Assembly (NCBI RefSeq): GCF_000378605.1
Contig: NZ_KB905155.1
Coordinates: forward strand, 248,001 to 312,000
DNA from: Thioalkalivibrio sp. ALJ21
GTDB taxonomy: Bacteria; Pseudomonadota; Gammaproteobacteria; Ectothiorhodospirales; Ectothiorhodospiraceae
Length of the DNA: 64,000 bases
Reading direction: 5' to 3'
The notes under the pieces were generated by a model. That model ran no database searches. It saw only the letters and a list, made by a program, of their open reading frames with translations, and was not told the DNA's origin. Numbering within the stretch: position 1 is the stretch's first letter; each line of letters begins with the position of its first letter. Position numbers and translations under genes: made by a program. Of the stretch, positions 44,253-55,349 are shown piece by piece.

Positions 44253-44735
44253 ATGATCGACGGCATTGGAATGAATCAGGCGGCCCTGCCACGGCCAGTC
44301 CATTCGGCGCAGGCCCCGAACAACGCCGGGCAGGCCGGCAACCAGGCGGCACAGATGGGGCGTGCGGCCCACGCTCAGCCCGCCCAGCAGGCCCAGGCCG
44401 CCACGCAAGCGCAGGCGAACGGTCAGATCAACGGGCAGGGCGCGGGCGTCTCGACGTCTCCACATGTCGCCCAGCCGGCATCCACCACGCAGGCCCCCTC
44501 GGCACACGAGGCGGCATTCTCGCCCCAGGGCGTTAACGCGACCCCGCCGACACAGGCCACCGCGATGCCGCTGGCCGGTGGCCAGGTCAACGGGGCGCCG
44601 CAGGCCGACGATGTCCCCCAGAGGGACGCTGACCTGGACGAAGAAACGGACATGGGTCAGACCTTCATGCCCGACGGCTCGGTGCAGTCCAACTCCAACG
44701 AGCACCTCGGATCGCACTTTGACCTGCAGGCCTGA
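44253..44735 (+). CDS. Low-complexity Ala/Gln/Asn-rich hypothetical protein
   Basis: A 160-residue protein of strongly biased composition (Ala, Gln, Pro, Thr, Asn), with repeated AQ-rich runs (NNAGQAGNQAAQMG, QPAQQAQAATQAQ) and an acidic C-terminal segment (DADLDEETDMGQTFMPDGSV). No signal peptide or membrane segment is seen; it is predicted disordered. GGGAG precedes the ATG, and codon use follows the GC-rich pattern of real genes, but function is unknown. It ends just before a minimal repeat palindrome. Confidence 0.6.
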   Translation: MIDGIGMNQAALPRPVHSAQAPNNAGQAGNQAAQMGRAAHAQPAQQAQAATQAQANGQINGQGAGVSTSPHVAQPASTTQAPSAHEAAFSPQGVNATPPTQATAMPLAGGQVNGAPQADDVPQRDADLDEETDMGQTFMPDGSVQSNSNEHLGSHFDLQA

Positions 44736-44738
44736 GGC

Positions 44739-44764
44739 TTAAGGAAACGCTTGCGTCTCCTTAA
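44739..44764. repeat. Minimal palindrome G of the repeat family
   Basis: TTAAGGAAACGC and GCGTCTCCTTAA are inverted with one A/G mismatch around TT. The core GGAAACGC/GCGTCTCC matches the family tips. It lies between two convergent genes and provides the TAA stop of srkA (44761-44763), so it may also act as a bidirectional terminator. Confidence 0.6.
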
Positions 44765-45786
44765 AGATCCCAGTAGTCCCTGCCCGCGGCCCCCGGGCTG
44801 TCCAGTTCCAGTACAGGCTCGTCCAGCGCAGCGGCCTGCTCCCGCAGGGTCAGGATGTGTTCTTCCCAGTAGCGCGGCGTGTAGAACACGGGGAATCCGT
44901 CGATGAACGCGGGATCATCCGCCCGGCGGGCCAGCCAGGCGGCGTGGCGCAAGATGCGCAGGGTGCGCAGGGTGCTGATCAGGCCCAGCTCGCGGCGGTC
45001 GAAGCGCATGAACGTCTCGTAGCCCTCCAGCAGGTCGCGCAGCTGCCCCGCCATCTCCGGAGGTTCGCCGGAGAGGAACATCCACAGATCCTGCATTGCG
45101 GGTCCGTTGCAGGCGTCGTCGAGGTCGACGAAGTGGGGGCCGGCGTCGGTCCACAGGATGTTGCCCGGGTGGGTGTCGCCGTGCAGCCGCAGCTGCGGGA
45201 CGGGGCCCACGGCCTCGGTGTTTCGCTGCATGCGGCTGATCAGGTCCGCGCTGAGGTCGCGATAGACTGACTGCAACTCGGGGGGCAGGTAGCCGGAGGC
45301 GAGCACGTCCTGCCGCGCCTGTTCGCCCAGTGCCACCGGCTCCAGCGTGATGCGTTCGTGGAATGAGGCGCTGAGGCCCACTTCGTGGATTCGCGCAATG
45401 AAGCGTCCGATACGCTGGAGCGTGTCCGACTGCTCCAGGTCCGGCGTACGCCCGCCGCAGCGCGGATAAACCGCAAAGCGAAAGCCCTGATGATGGTGCA
45501 GGGTCGCCCCGTCGTCTGCGACCAGTGGGGCGACGACGGGAACCTCCCGCGCGGCCAGTTCCTGGCTGAATGCATGCTCCTCGAGGATCGCGCGGTCGGT
45601 CCAGCGGCCGGGCCGGTAGAACTTGGCAATCACCGGCGTCGCATCCTCGATGCCAATCTGATACACCCGGTTCTCGTAGCTGTTCAGGGCGAGCAGGCGG
45701 CCATCGCAGCGCAGGCCGGTGGTTTCCACCGCGTCGAGAATCACGGTGGGTTTGAGGGCATCGTATGGGTGGGGCTGTGTATTCAT
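44761..45786 (-). CDS. srkA: Stress response kinase SrkA (YihE)
   Basis: A 341-residue kinase of the aminoglycoside-phosphotransferase fold: catalytic loop LRLHGDTHPGNILW, metal-binding HFVDLDDACNGPAMQDLW, and an N-terminal lobe with VIAKFYRPGRWTD. SrkA is a Ser/Thr kinase that counters stress-induced death in E. coli, where length is about 330. The ATG at 45786 (MNTQPHPYDALKP) is preferred; the open frame extends further in poor sequence. Confidence 0.92.
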   Translation of the reverse strand: MNTQPHPYDALKPTVILDAVETTGLRCDGRLLALNSYENRVYQIGIEDATPVIAKFYRPGRWTDRAILEEHAFSQELAAREVPVVAPLVADDGATLHHHQGFRFAVYPRCGGRTPDLEQSDTLQRIGRFIARIHEVGLSASFHERITLEPVALGEQARQDVLASGYLPPELQSVYRDLSADLISRMQRNTEAVGPVPQLRLHGDTHPGNILWTDAGPHFVDLDDACNGPAMQDLWMFLSGEPPEMAGQLRDLLEGYETFMRFDRRELGLISTLRTLRILRHAAWLARRADDPAFIDGFPVFYTPRYWEEHILTLREQAAALDEPVLELDSPGAAGRDYWDL

Positions 45787-45856
45787 GCGGCCAATGTACG
45801 CACGCGGGCAGCGTCCGGGTCCAGCGTTTTGACGAATGTGTGTCGGGAGAGGGCCG

Positions 45857-46555
45857 GTGAATCGAGCGTACTGGGTGGTGGCCATCCTTGCAGTGGCCGC
45901 ATTGATCGCGTTCTTCGCGCTCGACTTGAGCCGCTTCCTGGAGTTCGAGCGTCTGCAGGCGGCCCAGGGGGATCTGGAGGACCAGCGTGCGGCCCGGCCG
46001 CTGTTGGCGGCGGTGGTGTTCTTCTTCGTGTATGTGGTGGTCGCGGCGTTGTCGTTGCCCGGTATCGTGATCATGACGCTGGCGGGCGGGGCCATCTTTG
46101 GCGTGTTCTGGGGCAGCGTGCTGTCGTCCTTCGCCTCCACACTGGGCGCGACGCTGACATTTCTGGTGGCGCGCACGATCGCGCGCGAGCCCCTTCAGCG
46201 CCGGTTCGCGGATCGCCTGGACCCCATCAACCGTGGCTTCGAGCGCGAGGGGGCCTATTACCTGTTCGCGCTGCGTCTGACCCCGGCCTTCCCCTTCTTT
46301 GTGATCAACGCAGGCATGGGCCTGATGCGCATCCGGACGTGGACGTATTACTGGGTGTCGCAACTGGGCATGCTCCCGGCCACGATCGTCTTTGCCAATG
46401 CCGGTACTCAGATCAGTCGACTGGACGGGCCCGAAGGGATTTTCTCGCCCGGCTTGATTGCCTCACTGGTAGCGGTCGGTCTGTTCCCGCTGGCGGCGCG
46501 GTGGGTCGTTCGTGCGCTGCATGGTTCGACAGGAGACTCGCAGCCACGGTGCTGA
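45857..46555 (+). CDS. TVP38/TMEM64-family (DedA-like) membrane protein
   Basis: A 232-residue protein with about six membrane helices. The family region is LPGIVIMTLAGGAIFGVFWG, followed by LVARTIAREPLQRRF and FALRLTPAFPFFVINAGMG, typical of SNARE-associated/TVP38 proteins, possibly lipid scramblases. The GTG at 45857 follows GGGAGAGGG; the frame opens seven codons earlier without support. Confidence 0.85.
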   Translation: MNRAYWVVAILAVAALIAFFALDLSRFLEFERLQAAQGDLEDQRAARPLLAAVVFFFVYVVVAALSLPGIVIMTLAGGAIFGVFWGSVLSSFASTLGATLTFLVARTIAREPLQRRFADRLDPINRGFEREGAYYLFALRLTPAFPFFVINAGMGLMRIRTWTYYWVSQLGMLPATIVFANAGTQISRLDGPEGIFSPGLIASLVAVGLFPLAARWVVRALHGSTGDSQPRC

Positions 46556-46564
46556 TGTGAACCC

Positions 46565-46594
46565 TGTCTAAATATGTGCGAAAGCGCATATAAT
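46565..46594 (+). promoter_or_regulatory. Candidate promoter for the MBL-fold gene with overlapping palindrome
   Basis: TATAAT (46589-46594) is a perfect -10. TGTCTA at 46565-46570 is a weak -35 with 18-base spacing. A 20-base imperfect palindrome, ATATGTGCGAAAGCGCATAT (46572-46591), overlaps the spacer and -10 and could be an operator for a repressor. Confidence 0.5.
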
Positions 46595-46702
46595 CGCTGA
46601 AAACCAATAACGGTCCGAACGGGCGTTCCAAGGCCGGGGTACACGCGACACGTTTTCAGGCTCTCCAACCGGGGGCGAAACCCGCTTATTGAGGATGTTT
46701 GG

Positions 46703-47695
46703 ATGGATAGGCAATTGAAGAGGCGCTGGACCGTGGGGCCAGTGCTGGCCGTTGTGCTGATGGGCCTGGCCCTGATTGCACAGGCCGGGGACGAAAACGA
46801 CGAGCCGCGCGACCGGCCCATCGAGAAGGTGCTGGAGCCGATCCAGCTGACGGATCGCGTCTGGTATTTCTACGGCTCGCTGGAGAACCGCACGCCGGAG
46901 AATCTTGGTTTCACCAACAACACGGGCTTTGTCGTGACCGACGAGGGCGTGGTCCTGATCGACTCGGGGCCGAGCTACAAGGTCGCCGAACGCATGGCCG
47001 AGGCCATCGCCGAGGTCACGGATCAGCCGATCACGCATGTGATCTCGGTGGGTTCGCAGGATCATCGCTGGCTGGGCAATGGCTTCTTCCAGGAGCAGGG
47101 TGCGGAGCTGGTTGCGCTCAAGCGCACTGCCAGCACCCAGGCCGAGCGAGGCGAGAGTCAGATCGCCTCGCTGGCGAATGCAGTCGGCGAAGAGGCGATG
47201 GAAGGTACCGAGCCGGTGCCGGCATCCGATCCCATTGATGCCGACGAATACACCTTGACGGTGGGCGGGGTCGACTTCGAGTTGATCTATGCCGGGGACG
47301 CCCATTTCCCGGGCGATATCATGGTCCACCTGCCAGGCGAGGATGTTGTGTTCACCGGCGACATCGTCTACACCGAGCGCATGCTGGGGATCCATCCGTT
47401 CAGCAACCCGGTGGAGAAGCTGGAGGCGTTCCGGCATCTGGAATCCATCGATCCGGAGATCGTGGTGCCGGGCCACGGGCGGGCCACCGACATGGCCGAG
47501 GCGCGCCAGGATACCGGCGACTACCTGGAGCTGCTGGTGCGCGAGGTGAGCGCCGGGATCGAGGACTGGGAGTCGCTGGACGAGGTAGTGGAGCGGCTCG
47601 CGGACCTTGAAGAGTTCAAGCACCTGCGCCATTACGACGACTGGCACCGCCCCAACGTGAACCGGACCTATCTGTTCATCGAAGAGAACATGTAA
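46703..47695 (+). CDS. Exported metallo-beta-lactamase-fold protein with altered metal motif
   Basis: A 330-residue protein with a signal peptide (VGPVLAVVLMGLALIAQA) and an MBL fold. Later motifs are intact (GDAHFPGDIMVH, TGDIVYTERMLG, VVPGHGRATDM), but the usual HxHxDH reads ISVGSQDHRWLGN, so the first two His are absent and one metal site should be lost. Related proteins occur near sulfur and quinoprotein genes (SoxH-like). A strong -10 and palindrome lie upstream, suggesting regulated expression. Substrate unknown. Confidence 0.75.
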   Translation: MDRQLKRRWTVGPVLAVVLMGLALIAQAGDENDEPRDRPIEKVLEPIQLTDRVWYFYGSLENRTPENLGFTNNTGFVVTDEGVVLIDSGPSYKVAERMAEAIAEVTDQPITHVISVGSQDHRWLGNGFFQEQGAELVALKRTASTQAERGESQIASLANAVGEEAMEGTEPVPASDPIDADEYTLTVGGVDFELIYAGDAHFPGDIMVHLPGEDVVFTGDIVYTERMLGIHPFSNPVEKLEAFRHLESIDPEIVVPGHGRATDMAEARQDTGDYLELLVREVSAGIEDWESLDEVVERLADLEEFKHLRHYDDWHRPNVNRTYLFIEENM

Positions 47696-47710
47696 GGGGC
47701 TATCCGGGAA

Positions 47711-47729
47711 TCCCGGCTGCAGGCCGGGA
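47711..47729 (+). other. Stem-loop after the MBL-fold gene
   Basis: TCCCGGC (47711-47717) pairs perfectly with GCCGGGA (47723-47729) around TGCAG. It lies 15 bp past the stop codon. No T-run follows, so it is at best a weak terminator or an mRNA-stabilising hairpin; the remaining spacer up to thrS shows no clear promoter. Confidence 0.4.
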
Positions 47730-47845
47730 AACCTGCCGCGGCGCGGGGTGTGTGATACGCTTCGCGCCGTTGTCGTTTCCGGCAATCCCCAATTTATGAC
47801 ACGCGACGTTCGACCCCGCGTATGGGTCGGCGAAGGAGCCTCGCA

Positions 47846-49762
47846 ATGCCCGCAGTAACCCTCCCCGACGGCAGCCGCCGCGAGTTCGATCATCCAGTCA
47901 CCGTGCTGGATGTGGCCAAGGACATCGGTCCGGGCCTCGCCAAGGCGACCCTGGCCGGCAAGGTGAATGGCCAGCTGGTCGATGCCCGCCACGAGATCGA
48001 CGATGACGCCGAACTCGCGATCGTGACCGACCGCGACCCGGAGGGGGTGGAGATCATCCGGCATTCGACCGCGCACCTGATGGCGCAAGCGGTCAAGCAG
48101 CTCTTTCCCGAGGCCCAGGTCACCATCGGCCCGACCATCGAGAACGGCTTCTACTACGACTTTGCCTATGACCGCGGCTTTACGCCGGAGGATCTGGAGA
48201 AGATCGAGAAGCGCATGAAGGAGCTGGCCAAGCAGGACCTGCCGGTGGAGCGCTCGCTGATGGATCGCGACGAGGCGGTGAAGTACTTCCGCGATATGGG
48301 CGAGGAGTACAAGGCCGAGATCATTGCCAGCATCCCGCAGGGCGAAAACATCTCGCTGTACAAGCAGGGCGACTTTGTCGATCTCTGCCGCGGCCCGCAT
48401 ATCCCGTCCACCGGCAAGCTGAAGGCCTTCAAGCTGACCAAGGTGGCCGGTGCCTACTGGCGCGGCGACTCCGACAACGAGATGCTGCAGCGCATCTACG
48501 GCACCGCTTGGGCGAACAAGGACCAGCTGAAGGAATACCTGGAACGCCTGAAGGAGGCCGAACGCCGCGACCATCGCAAGATCGGCCAGGAGTTGGACCT
48601 GTTCTCGATCCAGGACGAGGCCGGTGGCGGCCTGGTGTTCTGGCACCCGAAGGGCGCGCGCATTCGCCGCGAGATCGAGAAGTACTGGTACGACATGCAC
48701 GAGAAGGCGGGTTACGACTTCGTGGTCTCGCCGCACATCGCGAACCTCGAGCTGTGGAAGACCTCCGGCCACGCGGACTTCTACGCCGAGTCCATGTACG
48801 AGCCGATGGAAGACGAGCACCAGGCCTTCCAGCTAAAGCCGATGAACTGCCCGTTCCATGTGCTGATGTACAAGGACCGGCTGCATTCCTATCGCGACCT
48901 GCCGCTGCGCTGGGCGGAGATGGGCACGGTCTACCGCCGCGAGATGTCTGGTGCGCTGCACGGGCTGATGCGTGTGCGCGGCTTCACCCAGGACGACGCC
49001 CACATCTTCTGCCGCGAGGACCAGATCGAGGCCGAGGTGATGGCGGTGATCGATCTGACGCTGGAGGTCCTGCAGACCTTCGGCTTCGAGAAATTCGACG
49101 TGAACCTCTCGACCAAGCCCGAGGACGCGGTCGGCTCCGACGCGATCTGGGAGCACGCGACCGCCTCGCTGCGTTCGGCGATCGAGAAGAAGGGGCTGGA
49201 GTATTCGGTTGACGAGGGCGGCGGCGCCTTCTACGGCCCGAAGATCGACATCAAGATCCACGACGCGATCGGCCGCGAATGGCAGTGCTCCACGGTACAG
49301 CTGGACTTCAACCTGCCCGAGCGCTTCGACATGGAATACGTGGCCGAGGATAACGATCGCCGCCGTCCGATCATGATCCACCGCGCGCTGCTGGGTTCGG
49401 TAGAGCGCTTCTTCGGCGTGCTGATCGAGCACTACGCCGGTCATTTTCCGACCTGGCTGGCCCCGGTGCAGGCCGAGGTACTGACGATCACCGAACGCCA
49501 GGACGACTACGCGCGCGAGGTCACCAAGACGCTGCGGGACAAGGGATTCCGGGTCGAGTCCGACTTGAGAAACGAGAAGATCGGCTTTAAGATTCGCGAG
49601 CACACGCTCAAGCGCGTGCCGTACCTGCTGGTCCTTGGTGACAAGGAAATGGAAAACGGGCAGGTCGCGGTGCGTACACGAAGCGGAGAAGACCTTGGCG
49701 TGATGAGCGTCGAGGCCTTCGGCGAGCGCCTCCGGGAGGAGGTCGCCAGTCGCCAACACTGA
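47846..49762 (+). CDS. thrS: Threonyl-tRNA synthetase
   Basis: A 638-residue class II synthetase with TGS domain ([20 protein letters not shown]), editing domain ([16 protein letters not shown]), and catalytic core with zinc ligands (MNCPFH near residue 332) and class II motifs. AAGGAG precedes the ATG at 47846. It leads the classic gammaproteobacterial order thrS-infC-rpmI-rplT-pheS-pheT-ihfA. Possible autoregulation through its leader was not evident. Confidence 0.97.
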   Translation: MPAVTLPDGSRREFDHPVTVLDVAKDIGPGLAKATLAGKVNGQLVDARHEIDDDAELAIVTDRDPEGVEIIRHSTAHLMAQAVKQLFPEAQVTIGPTIENGFYYDFAYDRGFTPEDLEKIEKRMKELAKQDLPVERSLMDRDEAVKYFRDMGEEYKAEIIASIPQGENISLYKQGDFVDLCRGPHIPSTGKLKAFKLTKVAGAYWRGDSDNEMLQRIYGTAWANKDQLKEYLERLKEAERRDHRKIGQELDLFSIQDEAGGGLVFWHPKGARIRREIEKYWYDMHEKAGYDFVVSPHIANLELWKTSGHADFYAESMYEPMEDEHQAFQLKPMNCPFHVLMYKDRLHSYRDLPLRWAEMGTVYRREMSGALHGLMRVRGFTQDDAHIFCREDQIEAEVMAVIDLTLEVLQTFGFEKFDVNLSTKPEDAVGSDAIWEHATASLRSAIEKKGLEYSVDEGGGAFYGPKIDIKIHDAIGREWQCSTVQLDFNLPERFDMEYVAEDNDRRRPIMIHRALLGSVERFFGVLIEHYAGHFPTWLAPVQAEVLTITERQDDYAREVTKTLRDKGFRVESDLRNEKIGFKIREHTLKRVPYLLVLGDKEMENGQVAVRTRSGEDLGVMSVEAFGERLREEVASRQH

Positions 49763-49784
49763 ACCTTGAACTGGAGAGAAGGCT

Positions 49785-50303
49785 ATTAGCGCAGCGAAAA
49801 CGGTCCGCCTGAACGATCAGATCACGTGCCCGCAAATCCGACTGATCGACGCCGAGGGCGAGAATCGCGGCGTCTGCAGTACTGCAGAGGCCCTGGAAAT
49901 GGCCCAGGAAAGCGGCCTGGACCTGGTCGAGATCTCACCGAATGCCGAGCCACCCGTGGCCCGGATCATGGACTACGGCAAGTTCAAGTTCGAGCAGGCG
50001 AAGAAGGCGCAGGAAGCCAAGAAGAAGCAGAAACAGATCCAGATCAAGGAAGTGAAGTTCCGTCCGGGTACAGACGAGGGCGACTACAAGGTCAAGCTTC
50101 GCAACCTGCGCCGCTTCATCGAGGGCGGCGACAAGGGCAAGGTGACCATCCGCTTCCGCGGCCGCGAAATGCGCCACCAGGAGCTGGGTGGCGAGCTGCT
50201 GGACAAGATCGAGCAGGACATGTCCGATATCGCGGTCGTCGAGCAGCGGCCGAAGATGGAAGGGCGCCAGATGATCATGGTGCTGACCGGCAAGAAGAAG
50301 TAG
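49785..50303 (+). CDS. infC: Translation initiation factor IF-3 (AUU start)
   Basis: A 172-residue factor that prevents premature 30S-50S joining and proofreads initiator tRNA and start codons. The conserved core includes [39 protein letters not shown] and [14 protein letters not shown]. No ATG or GTG gives the full N-terminal domain; reading from ATT at 49785 gives [14 protein letters not shown], matching IF-3 of other species, after GGAGAGAAGG. The rare AUU start is the basis of IF-3 autoregulation in E. coli. It lies 22 bp after thrS. Confidence 0.95.
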   Translation: MSAAKTVRLNDQITCPQIRLIDAEGENRGVCSTAEALEMAQESGLDLVEISPNAEPPVARIMDYGKFKFEQAKKAQEAKKKQKQIQIKEVKFRPGTDEGDYKVKLRNLRRFIEGGDKGKVTIRFRGREMRHQELGGELLDKIEQDMSDIAVVEQRPKMEGRQMIMVLTGKKK

Positions 50304-50326
50304 GCCGGTCAGACAACAAGGATTGC

Positions 50327-50386
50327 GCAGGTCTCCGCATACCTGCCGGTCCTCCCATAAACGGCCGGCCCGAATCGGGTACGGCC
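50327..50386 (+). promoter_or_regulatory. Structured leader between infC and rpmI
   Basis: Two hairpins can form: GCAGGT (50327-50332) with ACCTGC (50341-50346), and GGCCG (50363-50367) with CGGCC (50382-50386), the latter enclosing CCCG-AAT-CGGG. In E. coli L20 represses rpmI-rplT by binding this region; a similar role is inferred. Confidence 0.45.
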
Positions 50387-50405
50387 CCAAATGCCGGAGA
50401 AAGTA

Positions 50406-50603
50406 ATGCCAAAGATCAAGACCAATCGGGGTGCGGCCAAGCGCTTCGCCCGTACCGGGTCTGGGAAGTACAAGCGGTTCCAGTCGCACCGCAGCCACAT
50501 CCTGACCAAGAAATCCACCAAGCGTAAGCGTCAACTGCGCAGTCCGGCCATGGTGCACGAGGCGGATGTCGCCGCCGTGCGCAAAATGCTGCCGTACCGT
50601 TGA
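50406..50603 (+). CDS. rpmI: Large ribosomal subunit protein bL35
   Basis: A 65-residue basic ribosomal protein ([20 protein letters not shown], and [16 protein letters not shown]). The start at 50406 is favoured over an in-frame ATG five codons upstream because GGAGA lies six bases before it and the family begins MPKIKT. Co-transcribed with rplT. Confidence 0.97.
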   Translation: MPKIKTNRGAAKRFARTGSGKYKRFQSHRSHILTKKSTKRKRQLRSPAMVHEADVAAVRKMLPYR

Positions 50604-50623
50604 TCTGACCGAGGAAGAAAGAC

Positions 50624-50983
50624 ATGCCACGAGTCAAGCGCGGTGTAACCGCTCACGCCCGTCACAAGAAGGTCCTCAAGCAGGCCAAGGGCTACTACGG
50701 CGCCCGGAAGAACGTCTTCCGCGTTGCCAACCAGGCCGTCATCAAGGCCGGCCAGTATGCCTACCGTGACCGTCGCCAGAAAAAACGCCAGTTCCGGTCG
50801 CTGTGGATCGTCCGCATCAATGCGGCGGCCCGTCAGTTCGATCTGTCCTACAGCCGCCTGATGGCGGGTCTGAAGAAGGCCGAGATCGAGATCGACCGCA
50901 AGAGCCTGGCCGATCTGGCCGTGCACGACCTGACCGCCTTCGGCAAGATTGCCGAAAAGGCCAAGGCCGCACTGCCGGCCTGA
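50624..50983 (+). CDS. rplT: Large ribosomal subunit protein bL20
   Basis: A 119-residue basic protein beginning [18 protein letters not shown], essential for early 50S assembly and, in E. coli, a repressor of its own operon. GAGGAAGAAAG precedes the ATG. It is followed by two hairpins, the second a terminator, before pheS. Confidence 0.97.
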   Translation: MPRVKRGVTAHARHKKVLKQAKGYYGARKNVFRVANQAVIKAGQYAYRDRRQKKRQFRSLWIVRINAAARQFDLSYSRLMAGLKKAEIEIDRKSLADLAVHDLTAFGKIAEKAKAALPA

Positions 50984-52152
<1,169 letters not shown>

Positions 52153-52153
<1 letters not shown>

Positions 52154-54513
52154 TGCGTATCAGTATTCAGTGGCTGCGGGACTGGCTGCAGATCGACGAG
52201 ACCCCCGAGGAGCTGGGCCACCGGCTGACCATGGCGGGGCTGGAGCTGGACGCGATCGAGGCGGCAGCGCCCGCGTTCAGTGGTGTACGCGTGGGGCGGG
52301 TGGCGAAGGTGGAGCCGCACCCGGATGCTGATCGCCTGCGCGTCTGTCAGGTCGAGGCGGGCGAGGCCGACCCGCTGACCATCGTCTGTGGCGCGCCCAA
52401 TGTGCACGAGGGCATGGTGGCGCCGGTCGCGGTGGTTGGCGCGGTGCTGCCCGACAACTTCAAGATCAAGAAATCCAAGCTGCGCGGCGTCGCCTCCGCG
52501 GGCATGCTGTGTTCGGCACGCGAACTGGGCCTTGCGGAGGATGCCGAGGGTCTGCTCGCACTGCCCGCGGACCTCAAGATCGGCGCGGATCTGCGCGCGG
52601 CACTGGGCCTGGATGATTACATCCTGGAGGTGGATCTGACGCCGAACCGGGCCGACTGTCTCGGGATGCGGGGGATTGCCCGTGAATGCTCGGCGCTGCT
52701 CGATCGGCCGCTGAACGAGAATGTGGCCGAGCCGACCGGGGCAGAGCTGGACGCAGGTGTTGCGATCCAGGTCGAGGATGCCGAGGCCTGCCCGCTGTAT
52801 GCGGCGCGCGTGGTCGACGGCCTGGATGCGCGTGCGCCCACACCGCTGTGGATGACCGAACGCCTGCGGCGGGCCGGGGTGCGGCCGCTCAGCGCGATCG
52901 TGGATGTGACCAACTACGTGATGCTGGAACTCGGGCAGCCCCTGCATGCGTTCGACGCGGGCCGTCTGGGGGGCGCCATCGAGGTGCGCTGGGCGCGCTC
53001 CGGCGAGGCGCTGACCCTGCTGGGCGGGGACCAGAAAGTCGAGCTCGCCGAGCAGGACCTGGTGGTCGCCTCGGCCACCGCTCCGGTGGCGCTGGCCGGG
53101 ATCATGGGCGGCGCCGACAGCGCCGTGGACGATGACACGACGCGGGTGGTGCTCGAGTGTGCCCACTTTGCCCCGCTGGCACTGGCCGGGCGCGCGCGGG
53201 CCCATGGGCTGCATACCGATGCCTCGCATCGCTTTGAACGTGGCGTGGATCCGACGCTGGTCGAGCAGGCCATGGAGCGCACCACGCGTCTGTTGCTGGA
53301 GATCTGTGGCGGGCAATGCGGGCCGGTGGAGCGCGTCGGCGAGCTGCCGTCGTCTCATTTCGAACAACCGATCCAGCTGCGCCGGCCTCGTATCGAGCGG
53401 CTGCTGGGGACGACGTTCGCGGATGACGAGGTCGAGCGTATCCTGGGTGCCCTGGGTTGCCAGGTTGCGTCGACGGCCGAGGGCTGGCAGGTCCGGGCCC
53501 CGCGTGCCCGCTTCGACATGGAACGCGAGGAAGACCTGATCGAGGAACTGGCCCGGGTGCATGGCTACGACCGGCTGCCGCAGCGTCTGCCGTCCCCGGT
53601 GGCGCCGGCCGAGAGGCCGCCGGCCTTGCGTGGTCTGCGCGATCAGCTGGCGAGCCAGGGGTTTCACGAGGTCATCAGCTTCAGCTTTATCGATGCCGAG
53701 GCCTCGCGGGCCTTCTATCCCACGGTGGAGCCGCTGGCACTGGCCAACCCGATCTCCAGCGACCTGGCGGTGATGCGCCCCGGCCTGTGGCCCGGTCTGG
53801 TCGCAACGGCGGCCTATAACCAGGCGCGCCAGCAGCCGGATCTGCGGCTTTTCGAGCATGGCCTGCGTTTTGTGCCGGATGCCTCCGGCCTGCGCCAGGA
53901 GTCGCGTCTCGCAGGTCTGCTGGGCGGACGGGCGCAGCCGGAGCACTGGGAGACCGCGTCGCGCCGCATCGATTTCTTTGATGCCAAGGGTGTCGTCGAG
54001 GCGCTTTGCGCCTCCGTGGAAGCGCCGCTGGGCTTTCGATCGGAGAAACATCCTGCGCTCCACGACGGGCAGTCCGCGCGGATTCTGGCGGGTGATCGTC
54101 CCATCGGCTGGGTCGGTCGCCTGCACCCGGCGCTTTGCAAGCGGTTCGATGTGGAGCCGGTGTATCTGTTCGATCTCGATGCCCGGGTGATCCTGCATGC
54201 ACCGGTCGCGCAGTTCGCACCGCTGTCGCCATATCCGTCGATCCGGCGTGATCTGGCCCTGGTGGTGAAGGAGACCGTTCCGGCCGGTGATGTGCTGAGC
54301 GCGATCGAAGAACTGGGGCTGGAGCTGGTGCAGGATGTCCGGCTGTTTGATGTCTACCAGGGCAAGGGCTTGAATCCGGACGAAAAGAGCCTCGCTTTGG
54401 GCTTGATTTTGCGGGCTTTTGATCGCACCCTAGGCGAACAGGACGTGGCAAACGTCACCGACAAGGTCGTCGAGCATCTGCACGCTCGCTTCCAGGCAAC
54501 CCTGAGGCAGTGA
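52153..54513 (+). CDS. pheT: Phenylalanyl-tRNA synthetase beta subunit
   Basis: A 786-residue subunit with tRNA-binding (OB) domain near residues 40-145, B3/B4 editing domain, B5, and a C-terminal anticodon-binding FDX-ACB domain ([29 protein letters not shown]). Length is normal. It ends four bases before ihfA, so the genes are coupled. Confidence 0.97.
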
Positions 54514-54517
54514 TTCC

Positions 54518-54817
54518 ATGGCAGCAGTGACGAAGGCGGATCTTGCCGCCACGCTGAACGAAGAACTGGGTCTTAACAAGCGCGAGGCCAAGGAATTCGT
54601 CGAGATGTTCTTCGAGGAGATGCGCCAGTCGCTGGAGGATGGCGAGGGTGTGAAACTCTCCGGCTTCGGCAACTTCATCCTCCGCGACAAGAACCAGCGG
54701 CCCGGTCGCAATCCAAAGACCGGCGAGGAAATCCCGGTCTCGGCGCGCCGTGTCGTCACCTTCCGACCGGGTCAAAAGCTGCGCGAGCGGGTCGAAAGCT
54801 ATGCTGGAAGCGAGTAA
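54518..54817 (+). CDS. ihfA: Integration host factor alpha subunit
   Basis: A 99-residue DNA-bending protein of the HU/IHF family: [40 protein letters not shown] (with the conserved intercalating Pro) and [15 protein letters not shown]. The position after pheT is universal in gammaproteobacteria. IHF assists sigma-54 promoters, which occur in the flagellar genes nearby. It overlaps the MerR gene by 17 bases. Confidence 0.97.
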   Translation: MAAVTKADLAATLNEELGLNKREAKEFVEMFFEEMRQSLEDGEGVKLSGFGNFILRDKNQRPGRNPKTGEEIPVSARRVVTFRPGQKLRERVESYAGSE

Positions 54818-55157
54818 CCACCAGGAACTGCCCGCGATCCCGGGCAAGCGCTACTTCACCATTGGCGAGGTTGCCGAGCTGTGCCAGGTGAAACCTCACG
54901 TGCTGCGCTACTGGGAGCAGGAGTTCCCGATGCTCGAGCCGGTCAAGCGGCGGGGCAATCGGCGCTACTATCAGCGCCAGGACGTGATCCTGATCCGCCA
55001 GATCCGGGCCCTGCTGTACGAAGAGGGGTACACCATTAATGGCGCGCGGCAGAAGCTCTCCGGCGACGAGGCCAAGGGTGATCGCCAGCAGGCACGCCAG
55101 ATCATCCAGGACACGATCTCGGAGCTGGAATCGGTGTTGCGCGTATTGCGCGCCTGA
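54801..55157 (+). CDS. MerR-family transcriptional regulator downstream of ihfA
   Basis: A 118-residue regulator. The N-terminal winged helix is [28 protein letters not shown], of which [12 protein letters not shown] is the recognition helix region, followed by [20 protein letters not shown] and a dimerisation coiled coil. It is the standard small MerR gene seen after ihfA; its regulon is unknown. The ATG at 54801 gives a normal N-terminus. A minimal repeat palindrome follows the stop. Confidence 0.9.
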   Translation: MLEASNHQELPAIPGKRYFTIGEVAELCQVKPHVLRYWEQEFPMLEPVKRRGNRRYYQRQDVILIRQIRALLYEEGYTINGARQKLSGDEAKGDRQQARQIIQDTISELESVLRVLRA

Positions 55158-55162
55158 GGTTC

Positions 55163-55188
55163 AGGGAAACACTGATCAGCGTTTCCCT
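55163..55188. repeat. Minimal palindrome I of the repeat family
   Basis: AGGGAAACACTGA and TCAGCGTTTCCCT are adjoining inverted halves, identical apart from one A/G difference. It is the family tip pair with nothing between, four bases after the MerR stop, and may act as a terminator-like hairpin. Confidence 0.75.
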
Positions 55189-55240
55189 GGCCGCTCGGGT
55201 CCTTTCGTGGGCGCGGGGAATGGGATATGATTCGCGGCTT

Positions 55241-55317
55241 CGGGGCGTAGCGCAGTCTGGTAGCGCATCTGCATGGGGTGCAGAGGGTCGCAGGTTCAAA
55301 TCCTGCCGTCCCGACCA
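55241..55317 (+). tRNA. tRNA-Pro (anticodon GGG)
   Basis: A 77-base cloverleaf with encoded CCA. The acceptor stem CGGGGCG pairs with CGTCCCG (one G-T), the anticodon stem is TCTGC/GCAGA with loop ATGGGGT (anticodon GGG), and the T-arm is GCAGGTTCAAATCCTGC. It reads CCC and CCU proline codons. A terminator follows. Confidence 0.97.
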
Positions 55318-55330
55318 AATTCAACGGCTT

Positions 55331-55344
55331 GAAGAATATTCTTC
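55331..55344. other. 14-nt perfect palindrome downstream of tRNA-Pro
   Basis: GAAGAATATTCTTC is fully self-complementary and AT-rich, between the tRNA and its terminator. It could form a small hairpin or be chance. Confidence 0.3.
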
Positions 55345-55349
55345 AGGTG

